Shown here: piece after piece, positions 23,105-32,494 of the stretch
Layout of the letters: each line of letters opens with the position of its first letter
How positions within the stretch are numbered: the stretch's first letter is position 1
Origin: Chara braunii
Lineage: Eukaryota > Streptophyta > Charophyceae > Charales > Characeae
DNA: 51,386 bases
Direction of reading: 5' to 3'
NCBI GenBank assembly: GCA_003427395.1
Contig: BFEA01000341.1
Coordinates: 102,953 to 154,338, forward strand
Notes under the pieces: generated by a model
Database searches by the model: none
Told to the model about the DNA's origin: nothing
Seen by the model: the letters and a program-made list of their open reading frames with translations, nothing else
Program-made: the position numbers and the translations under genes

Positions 23105-23257
23105 GATTCCCCCTCGGGTGTCGAGGCGGGAGTTGCAGCAGGGATGAAAGTGGTGGGTATTGCCACGGGCAACCCAGCGTCATCACTACAAGCAGCAGGC
23201 GCATGCATGGTTCTCTCTGATTACAACGAACCGCTGCTATGGAAAGCTCTCACCTAA
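23105..23257 (+). CDS. HAD-superfamily phosphatase, last coding exon
   Basis: Acceptor gtggtggaacag precedes GAT, and the phase-0 join to the exon at 11337 restores FE|DSPSG, HAD motif IV with the metal-binding Asp. The frame continues GVEAGVAAGMKVVGIATGNP, a hallmark of this HAD branch, then a C-terminal DYNEPLLWKAL and TAA at 23255-23257, the usual end of the family. The 50 codons and the exact join make this a strong call, although the exon is 11.7 kb from its neighbour. A U6/hammerhead chimera lies 220 bp upstream in the intron. A 3' UTR should follow, but no poly-A signal was identified with confidence. Confidence 0.85.
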   Translation, partial: DSPSGVEAGVAAGMKVVGIATGNPASSLQAAGACMVLSDYNEPLLWKALT

Positions 23258-25040
23258 TCGCATCAGGGCCATTGCGTTAGGATCCAGACTTGGGTAGATT
23301 GGGACAGGGATTAGCAATTTCGCAAAGAGGAAAGGCATGCCTTTCACACACATTGCGATCGGTTCGCCATTCCATCATCTCATGGTTATGCTGCAAAGGC
23401 TTCAGAAAGTAGTGCGGTTGAATGGTAGCTGTTGCTTCTAGCTTGCAGGAGAGGAGCGCAAAAGATAGGATAGGAGAGGATAGGAGAGGAGAGGACAAGA
23501 TAGGGGAGGGGAGGAGAGGAGAGGAAGGGAGGGGCTTTTGCCATCGTCAAATCCTGTGCCTCGGGACTTGAAGTTAACAGAATTGATCTCTCCAAAATGC
23601 GGCGAAATTCATCTTTCTTGGTACAGCAATTGCTGAGCAACTCCGGCTTTGGCAGTTGATTGGGTCCTTGTATCGTTCTTTGGGTGTTGAAGTATGACTC
23701 CTTTTGGCAAAAGAAGGGGAACAGAGCCGTGAAGGTACATGGATATTTATTTGTGAGCCTTTGAGAAGTGTGATTCTCTGTTGGGGCTCGGCAAGCACAG
23801 AAAACCAGAGTGGAAATGATCATCACTCATCTCAGGTTGGCATCAGATGCAAAGCGCCTGCTGAGCGCAGTAGCAATGCGAGAGATGGTAGGCAGGCGTA
23901 GGTGTGGTGCTGATTGGTGATCGAAAAACAGAAGCGGGAGATGCAATTGAGATCGGACTGTAGATGGCAATTCCTATTTTTTTCCCCCGTGCCCTGCCTT
24001 CTAGGCCTACAGCCCCAAATTCCGAAGTACTTTTTAAAGTGGAAAAGGTAACCAAAGCATTGTCACAACGTAGTTCTTGTACGGCAGCCCATGCAGTAGT
24101 ACCCCAAATTCTGAACAACTTTTTAATGTTGAAAAGGTATAACCAAAGCGTTGCCGCAATGTAGATCTTGTACGGCAGCCCGCTCGGTAGTACCCTATAT
24201 GCTTCTGGCAACCATCGACAGTTCGTGGGCGTGGTAAGGAGTAATCGGGTGTGACGAGAGTGTCTAGGGTTGGCAAGTTCCTTGCTTAATTGGATTTTCC
24301 AGTTATATGAAATACGAACACTCCGCTTCTTCTCTTTTTTTCCTTCTTTTTTGTTAAGTTATGGAAATGGTTGCCTTTGTCATGGGGAAAAGAGGAAAAG
24401 GAAAAGGGAAGTTAGGAAGCCCTTTTTTGGAGACAGGCGGTTCATCTATCTATCCAGGTGGTTGGGTGCAGGCATTTTTCATTGGCAAGTTATGGGGCTT
24501 TGAGTACAGGAATTTTTACGCATGGCAAATCCACACGGTGACGTTTCCGGGTGCATCTGACAGCAGTTATGGGCAGATTCGTTTGAGGAAGTTCCAGTGT
24601 CCTCTGTGTTGCTTCCCTGCTGTGGGTGGCCTTTCCAGAATCCCTTTTCCCACCACTGTCTTTTTCAAGTGTTGGACACTGCGGTTGAAATAATATTGCA
24701 AATTTGCAATAACATACTAATAAGTTAATAACACGAAAAGTGTGAAACTGGTAAGGTCAGGGTGGAAAAGCTTTGTGGCATGTGAGAGCAAACTCCCATG
24801 CCCATGATGTTCTAGTACATTGGCAATTAATGGAATTGAATTATACAGCAGGTTCACGAAGTCTGGCTGCGTAGCACAGCGAACGTATTCACGGCCCTTC
24901 CCGTTCGGGCGAATACGTTCCCACATTCGCGCGAACGGGTCACGAACAACGTTCATGAGAACACATTTTCGAGGCCTGTGAATGGGGTTCGCCTGGGCCG
25001 GTACCGGTCGCCGGCGGGGTTTTGGGGGCTGCTGTGGCGA
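23258..25040. other. Region 3' of the HAD gene, no gene recognised
   Basis: It should begin with the HAD 3' UTR. 23455-23535 is an AGGAGAGG-rich purine run. A plus-strand frame at 24361-24693 (110 codons) resembles no known protein. 24694-24709 is the palindrome attgcaaatttgcaat. 24885-24955 is rich in cgttcgcgcgaacg-type inverted repeats, which reappear at 36766-36812. Confidence 0.4.
24017..24196. repeat. Two-copy ~89-bp tandem repeat
   Basis: 24017-24105 and 24106-24196 both run aaattc.gaa.aactttttaa, gaaaaggta.aaccaaagc, cttgtacggcagccc and .gtagtaccc. Confidence 0.85.
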
Positions 25041-25247
25041 CATGTGTGTGTGCGTGTGTGTGTGTTGCTTGAACAGGAAGCCACAGCGCCTAAACAGGCA
25101 CAGCAAACATAACAATACAGCATGCCCATTATAACGATGCAGATCAATGTGGTATGGTTTATATGAAGATTTGAAACTAATTCCCCTTGGGGGGTTGCAT
25201 CAAATAACCTCAAGACCCCGATAGTTCCCAAACAAAGGGTTTTTTTT

Positions 25248-25813
25248 CTAGGCTACCAGCCGGGCCAACCGGGTCCCGGGTGGCCAGCCCGTGCAAGGAC
25301 CACAGAAGGTCCCAACAGAAAAATAAACTGAACAACATTTGCCTCAGGGCCACATCGAAATTCTTCACCATCCAGCGGCCTAGCTCAGTTGGTAAGGTAC
25401 GCAAGTGGCATTCAGGAGGTCTTGGGTTCAATCCCCTTTGGCCTCATGTACCTTCCTGGGCATGCTTGGCGCCCACCACCTAGAGATAGCCCGTTGGTCC
25501 CCCCAATTGGCATTAAAAAAAGCAGGTTCTGCTGATGTTCATAGGGGGAGGGTAATCGGGGAGGCACAGCGACTGGCCACTCAGATGATGCTCGGTCCCT
25601 CTGCCACCGGCTGTCCCCTTGCTGGTGCCCCCCGTTGGGGGTTCCCTGAAGGCTATCAGGCCACCCTGGGCTGAAAAGGCCACCGTTGTCAGATTAGACA
25701 CGAGATTGAATTTGCCTGGGCTGGTTAGTCCAATGATACTACCTCAAGCCATCGCCCTTTTTTAAAAAATAAAAAATAAAAAATCTTCACCAAATTTAAA
25801 ATAAAAAATAAAT

Positions 25814-25844
<31 letters not shown>

Positions 25845-25887
25845 GGCCCGGCCGGGCAAGTGACCCCGGGCCACTCTGGTAGCCTAG
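25248..25887. mobile_element. Terminal-inverted-repeat element inserted in R1
   Basis: CTAGGCTACCAG (25248-25259) and its exact reverse complement CTGGTAGCCTAG (25876-25887) bound 640 bp that is absent from R2. T-runs lie outside both ends, possibly a target duplication. The sub-terminal sequence is GC-rich (ccgggccaaccgggtcccggg). No transposase is encoded, so it is a non-autonomous element. It contains a SINE. Confidence 0.7.
25375..25760 (+). mobile_element. tRNA-derived SINE, copy 1
   Basis: The 5' region has a Pol III A box TAGCTCAGTTGG (25381-25392) and B box GGTTCAATCCC (25425-25435) at tRNA spacing. It is followed by a body containing cttggcgcccaccacctaga and gatagcccg. Copy 2 at 46853 matches through the first ~150 bases. 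The end is taken at the A/T-rich tract near 25760. It depends on a LINE for movement. Confidence 0.85.
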
Positions 25888-26390
25888 TTTTTTTTTGAAA
25901 AAGCATGTGATACCCAAGTTAAAATAGCCATATGGGTGGCATGCTTATGGGCAGTGATGGACATTGTGAAGGAGTCTCAAGATAATCACGAAGTTATATT
26001 GCACGTGCAAAATAGTTTGAGACGTATCAGGGTAACTGCCATACCTTAAGTCAGACATGCTTTCCATATATCAAGCAGCTTACACCAGATTAGGAACAAA
26101 CATAATTCACACCATTACTCTTATTTTCACATATCCACAACCCCTACACCAGAGCAAAGCAATTCTTTCAATTTTAATACGAGGAGGTATGAATAAGACA
26201 GATAATGGAGGCGCATACTAGTCTAGATCAATTTTTTCAGGCATGATTCGAATGAGAACCTATTCATTTAAAAAAAAAAACGATTAGCTTGAACACATGA
26301 CGTGAGAGGCCTTACAAATGATTTTTTTTGTTGAAAAAAACGATTGTCATCACCAGTACTCGCAATCCTCAGAGTTTACTCAATTACTTG

Positions 26391-26873
26391 CTACAATATG
26401 CGGTCGAATAGACAAAACAAAACGATTACAATGGAAAAATTACTAAGACCTCTTATGCGAATATGACTGCTACCTTCAAAAGCAGGCCTCTTACGTTCAC
26501 TCCTAGTGGCGTACAGTATTCTCATCGATTGCATACGTTCGCCTCGGTCACATGCCATGATTAATCTGACCTCCATTCCCAAATCCATCTAACATTACCC
26601 AAATCAACTGAGTTTGCCATGGTGAAAGAAAACATGGTAAATCCTAACTACCCTACTAGAACAATCATCGGAAATTTCCAAAAAAAAAATTAGGAGGGAT
26701 AGTGGATTGAATATACCTACAGTGCCCAGTGATTTGGGACACCTCAGAACCATACTAATCCGTCCATCGGAAATCACTTTACACCTGCCCCCGATGTCGT
26801 CGTTCCGATATTGCACGAAGAAGATTTTTAGAGACTCTACCGAAAGTGCAATACACTTATTGCCATCTGCCAT
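26391..26873 (-). pseudogene. Downstream conserved frames in R1
   Basis: Two minus-strand frames, 26873-26604 (ESLKIFFVQYRNDDIGGRCK, then VISDGRISMVLRCPKSLG) and 26588-26391, recur with the same ends in R2 at 33949-33680 and 33664-33467. They read like pieces of one protein split by stops or introns. I recognise no domain. Confidence 0.35.
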
Positions 26874-27332
26874 CCATGATCTGCATCACCCTCCCAAATC
26901 ATATTCCCGTACTGAGCCATTCCACGCCCATTCGCTCTCCTGCACCCCAACGGTGCCATTAATACTCCAAACGTGCTCCATCCACTCATTCCGGCGAATT
27001 TAGTCAAGTCGATCACTCATACGACGGGTGGTAGTAGACCGGGAGGAAAGTGGAGGACCTAGCCTTCCAATATGTGAGCAGAGCCCCCAATCGCCGCTAT
27101 TAGGGATAGCCAAGAACCACCAAGAAACACCAGTCAGATCCCATCCCCCCTCGAACAAACCCCTCCTCCTGTAGACCAAAACATCGAGTATTCAAGCATA
27201 ACACCTATCATCGTGGTCATGGAAAAGGCCCCTGCAGCGATCAAAAGGATGAAAGCCATCACCAAAAAGAAAAACTTTCCATTCTCCTACTCCTTTCGGC
27301 AGAATTTGGGTTGCGCGCTCCTTCCCGAAGAG

Positions 27333-27914
27333 CTATTGCCCACGAAGCAGAATCCGCAGTCCAACATGCGTACAAAGGAAAATTCCACAGCCACAAAGAA
27401 AGCGAGCAATGCAAGAAATATGGTGAAGATAGCGACAATGGCCACTCAGACGTATGCCGTATCCATCTGGAATGCTATTCTCCTGAAATCGTGCGCATAT
27501 CATGATTAGCGAGAACGCACCAAATCCTACGTCACAACTCACACACAAAAACAGTAACGAACATAGCAACACATGTAGAAAGATACGGTAAGGTAGCATC
27601 GTACCCCGAATATATCCGTAAAAATTTACAAAAGGAAGTCCCAATTCAACTACACGACCCCATAGTGTCCACGAAACATTAGGGTAGTTAGCAGGAAATC
27701 CCAAAAGCTTTTTTGCCAACTCTGCTATGGTTGGCTCATCAGGGGGTATAATGCCCTTAGTTATCGTGTCGAAAGGGACACGGCCTTCACTTCTAAGGCC
27801 AAGGTATAGGACAGGGTTAGGAGAAGGGAAAGGGAACGTATACAATGTATTTACCACCCTCGATGATGTCGATGCATCCCCCATGTCCGCGTTCGTCAAC
27901 CTCGAATAAGACAA
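27333..27914 (-). CDS. Unknown membrane protein fragment in R1
   Basis: The 193-codon frame is the longest in R1. Its first ~110 residues are soluble (SYSRLTNADMGDASTSSRVV onward), followed by a hydrophobic segment RIFLHVLLCSLLFLCVSCDV and FGAFSLIMICARF. The last ~45 residues appear frameshifted, because R2 keeps a hydrophobic reading there (IFALLAFFVAMKFSVV). Further hydrophobic segments follow on the same strand (see 34089-34358), giving about four predicted membrane spans. I do not recognise the family. Its presence in both R copies ties it to the repeat; it may be host-derived cargo or an element gene. Confidence 0.4.
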   Translation of the reverse strand: MSYSRLTNADMGDASTSSRVVNTLYTFPFPSPNPVLYLGLRSEGRVPFDTITKGIIPPDEPTIAELAKKLLGFPANYPNVSWTLWGRVVELGLPFVNFYGYIRGTMLPYRIFLHVLLCSLLFLCVSCDVGFGAFSLIMICARFQENSIPDGYGIRLSGHCRYLHHISCIARFLCGCGIFLCTHVGLRILLRGQ

Positions 27915-28651
27915 ACCAGTAGTCCGTGAGTTGTCCTTTACAGAAATCCACCAAGGAGGGAACGGGATTTGGAATTCTTACGATGTTAGACAGGATTACG
28001 AAAACAGGGGGAAGGTGTAAAATTCATGAAGAAGACGGAGTAACAGACCGTCGGAGAACTGTAATCCGGAAGGCGACAGCGATGTAGACTACCACCACCC
28101 ATAGGCATCAATGCAGCGCTGGTCCGTGGACGTTGGCCTCAAAGCATCCCTATGCACCAAGGCACCAGGACCGGGGCTTTACCAAAACACGAGGATGGAC
28201 TGTTTGTTATTCTTGTCTTAAATATCAGCCCGCGGACCATTCGTCTGAACGACCAGAGCACAAAACAGAAAACACAGGGGGTATTCGAGTTCCAGCCGAA
28301 GGGGGAGGTTAGGGTGGGTATATTGCGGAGTAAAAATCATCACTGGACAGGCTAGCGCCGCCGGTTGGTTTTACACCTATCCTTCGTATGGGTACCAAAG
28401 GGAAGGTAAACCTTTTCATTTCCAATTGTAAACATTAAGGAAAACTTCTTTTTTATTTTTCCTTTTCGACAAAGGCTATATATGTACCCACCCCCTTGTT
28501 TTGGGGGGTACACATGCACCAAAATAATTTTTACATAACTAGTTGGGAAAAAAATAATATTAATTATATTATTATTATTTTTTATATGAAAATGTATATA
28601 TATATATGAGTGTGTGTGTGCGTGTGACCCACCCCTATCTCTGCTGGCAGG

Positions 28652-28692
28652 TTGCTGCTGAGGCAGGTGACAGGGACCTGCCTCATCAGCAA
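28652..28692. other. 17-bp inverted repeat, 7-base loop
   Basis: TTGCTGCTGAGGCAGGT and ACCTGCCTCATCAGCAA pair with one mismatch around GACAGGG. It lies 100 bp past the stop of the reverse transcriptase frame, at the edge of R1, so it could act as a 3' end structure of the element RNA. Confidence 0.8.
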
Positions 28693-28790
28693 GGTACTAC
28701 CTGTCAGCCACCTGCCACAGTCCTTGCCGTTCGGGACTGAAAAGATTTGTATACATAACACAATCAACACAAACTTTTAGCCACACATCA

Positions 28791-30044
28791 TCATAGGATG
28801 GGAAAGATTGGTACGTTGAAAATGTTGCACGTCGCTTGCACATCCACTATGGGTTTCATGTATAGATGTGGAGAGTCAAGAACTAAATACACACGGCGTA
28901 GACACTTTTGCTTGTGGAAACCATTCTTCACCATTTCCTCCACAATGTACCATAACTCGTTTGCAGCATCCGAGGGTTTGGAGCACAGTACCAGGACTAT
29001 GGCAGCCTTGGAGATGATAATGTTAACCGACTGTTGGATATGTCGATTTGAATGATATTTAACACATTTAGAAATAGAGAAATTCATAAGTCTTCTCTTG
29101 TCAAACCTTGTAGTGACAAATTCACCCTTTTGCTCCGAAATGACATAAATTTCCAGATCCAGGAATTGGGTTTTTAACCCGTATATTTCTTCTGACGTTC
29201 CCTTAGTGAAGGTTCTCATTTGATTTTTGATCTCAATGAGATCCATAGGATATAGCTTATATATGTTATCCTCCTCCTTTGGGATTTCAGGATCTAGAAA
29301 TTTCATAATAAAGGGATTGTTCAGACAGTGTAGGTCGTCAATATATCTGAACGCATTCTTAGAGAGGGGAAGGATTTCATATGCCTTGTTGTCTAGGATT
29401 CTCATTATCATCTTGTACTCATACTTAAAAAAATAGATGGCGCAAAAAGCAGGAGAACAGGGGAGCCTCATTTGGATTCTCGACTTCTGTTTCCAGAAAC
29501 AGCCTCCAAGGCTTGTAAAACACCTATCTAACACCCATTGTATCAATACGATTATCCTCTCTTTGGTCAGGTATATCACCCTCTTTGAATCTTGCCCAGA
29601 TCGTTTCACAGGACTGCATGAAATACCACCATTCATCAACAACTTGCGTTTGAGATGTTTGGTCGAACCCATCATCCGCCAACCCAAATCCAGAAAGAAC
29701 TTCACCGCAGTCGGAAACCCATCCTCCTCCTGTCCGATAAGAATTGTTTCAAAGCAGCGAGAAATGTCTGCTGAGAATACCGAGAATACCTTGTCAGGTA
29801 GGTTGTAGCAATAATCCTCGACTGAGTTCACAGACCACCATACTGAAGTTTCAACTCCGTGAAAGTTCCTCATACCATCCGTAATTACCTTACATCTGCT
29901 TTTTACCAAAGGGATTAATGCTTGATGGAGGCGTCGCAGATTCTGGCCACCAAGGTGAGGAAAGAGAGACGCATTCGTTATCCACCTGAACAATTTTTTA
30001 TGGTGTTTGTAGAAGGCCATTAAAAAAGGTATTTTATCCGGCAT
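28791..30044 (-). CDS. Penelope-like reverse transcriptase, catalytic part
   Basis: 417 codons. Motif order fits Penelope-like RT: PFLMAFYKHHKKLFRWIT (RT2, like P..yg.pKiHK...R.I), KVITDGMRN, FSADISRCFETI (motif A, catalytic Asp), QMRLPCSPAFCAIYFFKYEY (motif B), AFRYIDDLHCL (motif C, YIDD), FLDLEIYVI and FDKRRLMNFSISKCVKYHSN (the FLD...K...SN.H thumb signature). About 60 residues follow the RT core, with no GIY-YIG endonuclease after it, so it would be an endonuclease-lacking or N-terminal-endonuclease type. The start Met is probably internal: the frame overlaps the upstream one, and one base shift joins them. Confidence 0.8.
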   Translation of the reverse strand: MPDKIPFLMAFYKHHKKLFRWITNASLFPHLGGQNLRRLHQALIPLVKSRCKVITDGMRNFHGVETSVWWSVNSVEDYCYNLPDKVFSVFSADISRCFETILIGQEEDGFPTAVKFFLDLGWRMMGSTKHLKRKLLMNGGISCSPVKRSGQDSKRVIYLTKERIIVLIQWVLDRCFTSLGGCFWKQKSRIQMRLPCSPAFCAIYFFKYEYKMIMRILDNKAYEILPLSKNAFRYIDDLHCLNNPFIMKFLDPEIPKEEDNIYKLYPMDLIEIKNQMRTFTKGTSEEIYGLKTQFLDLEIYVISEQKGEFVTTRFDKRRLMNFSISKCVKYHSNRHIQQSVNIIISKAAIVLVLCSKPSDAANELWYIVEEMVKNGFHKQKCLRRVYLVLDSPHLYMKPIVDVQATCNIFNVPIFPIL

Positions 30045-30952
30045 GTCAAATTCATTTGGTAAGATACTAAAAAGAGATTGTTTAGCGCCTCGATTATGAT
30101 TTGTTCAAGCGGGCATGTCACCGGTTCGAAGTCAATGTTGTTGAGCCGATCAAGGGCAAACTTTCGCACCAAATGAATGCAGGCAAATGATGGCTCATTC
30201 GCTGCTTTGTCCGTTCTAGATATGAGAACAGTTTTTGTGAGAAATTTTATTTCACTTCTAACTGCGTCGTTATCCAATAGACAAGTTGGATCCCTATGCT
30301 TTTTAAGGCAAGAAACAAACATTTGTTGTGTAATCTGATTATTGACATATTTATAGGCTTCTCTGATGGCTGCAGCGGGGAGAAAAGTTTTAGAGACAAT
30401 CAGTCCTACAATCTTTTCCCACCTCCTTAAGAATTCACCCTTTGCCTTAGCAATTATCACAGGTTGGAGTGAGATGTGATTGATGTCATTTTTGAAGAGC
30501 GAGCAGAGCTCAGCATTTGCAGAGATGTGAGGGTCAAGCGTTAGAACATGGGTGGATGGCGAGGTGAAGGGTTGAGCCATATCCTTAGTACAATCCGCAT
30601 GAAACGCGAGAAAGTGTTTGCGCGCACATGGGCAAGTGCATCTGCTAGAGCATTCCAGGATCCAATCATGAAGATTGAAGTCCTTGAATACTTCAGCGGG
30701 CAAGGATACTACAGACTCCAGAGAGCACAAGTAAGTCCAACCAATGATAAGAGATGAGAGAAGGATAACAACCGTAGGGGAGAAGAACAACTCGAATGCC
30801 TTCTCCACAATCTCCTTCAATCTGACTGCTTCCATTGCTCGATCGACATATTTGATATGGACATACATTCTGCCTTTCTCACATTCTTTCATTTGCCATT
30901 TGAATCTCCCGACTTCCGCATCCTGCACACAAACAAATATGTGCATACACAT
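30020..30952 (-). CDS. Penelope-like RT, N-terminal part
   Basis: 310 codons ending in a 25-bp overlap with the RT catalytic frame; a one-base shift fuses LFLVSYQMN to DKIPFLMAFY, as expected of one protein. Middle region: a Cys cluster CSSRCTCPC (about residue 100). Near residue 250, LISRTDKAANEPSFACIHLV corresponds to the xxDKgg...xxY box that precedes RT1 in this class. The first ten codons look like intron sequence: gtatgt...tttgtttgtgtgcag lies directly before GATGCGG at 30922, so the real exon probably begins there. Confidence 0.65.
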   Translation of the reverse strand: MCMHIFVCVQDAEVGRFKWQMKECEKGRMYVHIKYVDRAMEAVRLKEIVEKAFELFFSPTVVILLSSLIIGWTYLCSLESVVSLPAEVFKDFNLHDWILECSSRCTCPCARKHFLAFHADCTKDMAQPFTSPSTHVLTLDPHISANAELCSLFKNDINHISLQPVIIAKAKGEFLRRWEKIVGLIVSKTFLPAAAIREAYKYVNNQITQQMFVSCLKKHRDPTCLLDNDAVRSEIKFLTKTVLISRTDKAANEPSFACIHLVRKFALDRLNNIDFEPVTCPLEQIIIEALNNLFLVSYQMNLTCRIKYLF

Positions 30953-30956
30953 ACGG

Positions 30957-31874
30957 TTAAGCAGGATACTTATTTAGCAAACAGGGACACCCTTGTCTGG
31001 GGCTTCTCCTTGGCTGCGTACTCGCAACCGAGCCTCCGCGTCCTGGTTGGATCGTGATTGAAGAACACGGAGGAGTCTCCTGGGCTGCAGCACCTTCCGA
31101 ATCTGCAACGGGTAATGTCGGCACTTCCACGAGCTGACTCTCATTATTGCGTTGTTCGATCTCTCCTTCCGTCATAACTGGTCTGACGTAATACGTGAGC
31201 AGTGTGTTGTTCTGCCTTTTTGACGACCGATTCACCTTCTCCCTACCCCTCTGCTTCCTGGCACGACTCTTTATGTACTTATCAGGCAAGATCAGAGCAG
31301 CCATCTTTCGTGGAAACTTGCGCGCCATTACCACCGGATCATCATGAATAGTGTCATGCCGTCTACTAGGGTTAAGAACGACGTTCTCAACCATCTGCAT
31401 TATGATGAGTCGCATATGTGCAAACACAACGGAAGCGAGGATAGGTGCACGCCATGTTTTCTTGAGAAAATTTATCATGGCTCTGATCCTAGCCCTGAGT
31501 GAGGGAGCAGCAGGGTAAAGGTATTCTATGTGGGCTAGAAGATACCAAAGGACATGATCAAACCACGTGATAGTGGTTTTGCAACCCTCTTTCCCCTCCA
31601 CACAACGACACTTGAGGAACGGTCTTCCTACGTTCCAAATTCTCTTCAGTTCAGAGATAACATCAGGTCCCCTTGCAATACAGAAACTTCTGATCTGCAG
31701 CTGCGAGCCAGACAAGGAACACTTTGTGTAATCAAAGTGCCCAACCAGCGGCAGGGCCATGGCATTCGGACCGATCGGGTAGGGACCCTTGATGAGTTTC
31801 GTCTCCTCACCAAGGGCTTTGTCCATGCACAGTTTCATCTCGGCTTCAGTAAGACAAGCTAGAAGTCGGTACAC
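30957..31874 (-). CDS. Upstream frame of the RT unit, unknown domain
   Basis: 305 codons opening at GTG (no ATG is needed if spliced). It contains LKCRCVEGKEGCKTTITWFD (three Cys), then a helical region and a basic stretch SRARKQRGREKVNRSSKRQ resembling a nuclear localisation or nucleic-acid binding signal, then a Pro/Ser-rich tail. Intron-like signals flank it: AAG|gtatgag at 31923/31922 with cattag at 31876, and gtatcc at 30969 with gtgcag at 30923; both candidate introns are 47 bp. Neither splice restores frame perfectly, so decay is likely. No GIY-YIG motif is seen. Confidence 0.45.
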   Translation of the reverse strand: MYRLLACLTEAEMKLCMDKALGEETKLIKGPYPIGPNAMALPLVGHFDYTKCSLSGSQLQIRSFCIARGPDVISELKRIWNVGRPFLKCRCVEGKEGCKTTITWFDHVLWYLLAHIEYLYPAAPSLRARIRAMINFLKKTWRAPILASVVFAHMRLIIMQMVENVVLNPSRRHDTIHDDPVVMARKFPRKMAALILPDKYIKSRARKQRGREKVNRSSKRQNNTLLTYYVRPVMTEGEIEQRNNESQLVEVPTLPVADSEGAAAQETPPCSSITIQPGRGGSVASTQPRRSPRQGCPCLLNKYPA

Positions 31875-32182
31875 CCTAATGCTAATAGGAGCAGAGTGAT
31901 TGAAAGTGTTTAGCTCTCATACCTTGTCATTGAGCTTTGTCGATTCCGCCTCCACCCATCTGCTCGGAGCCAATGGGAGGAATGCATTCCTGAGGTATTT
32001 AGACACAGACTTATGTTTTTCCTTCGCCATACCATTGCTAAGATCCAGTTGGGTTCTTGCTACCTCGGCAGTATGGAATTGTTTTTTCTCCTCTGTGAGA
32101 TTAAGCCGTCACAATCAGAGTCAGACTCAAATGCTTCGGTTACAGGGACATTCACTAAACCGTTATGGAAAGCCGATTGGGC

Positions 32183-32494
32183 TCACCAGAGGTCCACAAA
32201 GGTTTTTTTCTTCGTGGCCAATACCTCTGGCATAGAGACATGGACGAGGATATCATTGTCCGCTGTTTCCTTAGCGCCCTCAACCAGATCTTTTGTGACC
32301 TGGAGGAAGGAAATTGTATCGTACATCGCCGCCCAGATTAGGTCCGCCCAATCATTAAAATGCGAAATAGAGATAAATGGAGGATAGAGGGGAGGGACAT
32401 TGAAGGAGTTCGCTCTAACAAAGTCGAGGACTACCGGGTTAACCAAGGCAATCAGGGTCTGCGTTGGGCGGGAGAGTGCTTTGAACTGATCCAT
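32183..32494 (-). CDS. First frame of the RT unit, unknown
   Basis: 103 codons (FRWSITHF-type residues absent; rather PPLYPPFISISHFNDWADLI and ISFLQVTKDLVEGAKETADN). It is followed, after a donor-like ctctg|gtgagc and an acceptor-like aatctcacag, by an open stretch on the same strand at 32094-31923. That stretch translates well (EVARTQLDLSNGMAKEKHKS) and ends at AAG|gtatgag. Together they suggest a multi-exon upstream part of the RT gene. No family recognised. Confidence 0.35.
   Translation of the reverse strand: MDQFKALSRPTQTLIALVNPVVLDFVRANSFNVPPLYPPFISISHFNDWADLIWAAMYDTISFLQVTKDLVEGAKETADNDILVHVSMPEVLATKKKTFVDLW

Larger units (their letters stand above)
25041..28607 (-). repeat. Direct repeat R1 (~2.9 kb plus a 640-bp insert)
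   Basis: It matches R2 (32776-35675) from a TG microsatellite at one end to an AT microsatellite at the other, with roughly nine in ten bases shared by eye. The only large difference is the inverted-repeat element at 25248-25887. R1 and R2 are in the same orientation and enclose the reverse transcriptase unit, an LTR-like arrangement. Confidence 0.9.

Noticed and set aside
24361-24693. 110-codon plus-strand frame as a gene
   Set aside because: No recognisable domain, no splice or neighbour support; length is plausible by chance.
28152-28355. 67-codon frame conserved in R1 and R2 (also 35225-35428)
   Set aside because: Same length in both copies, but the amino acids differ more than expected for a constrained protein given the high DNA similarity; probably a chance frame in the repeat.
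28676-28692. Second hammerhead (CTGATGAG on the minus strand)
   Set aside because: The downstream GAAAC is missing; the string is one arm of a simple inverted repeat.
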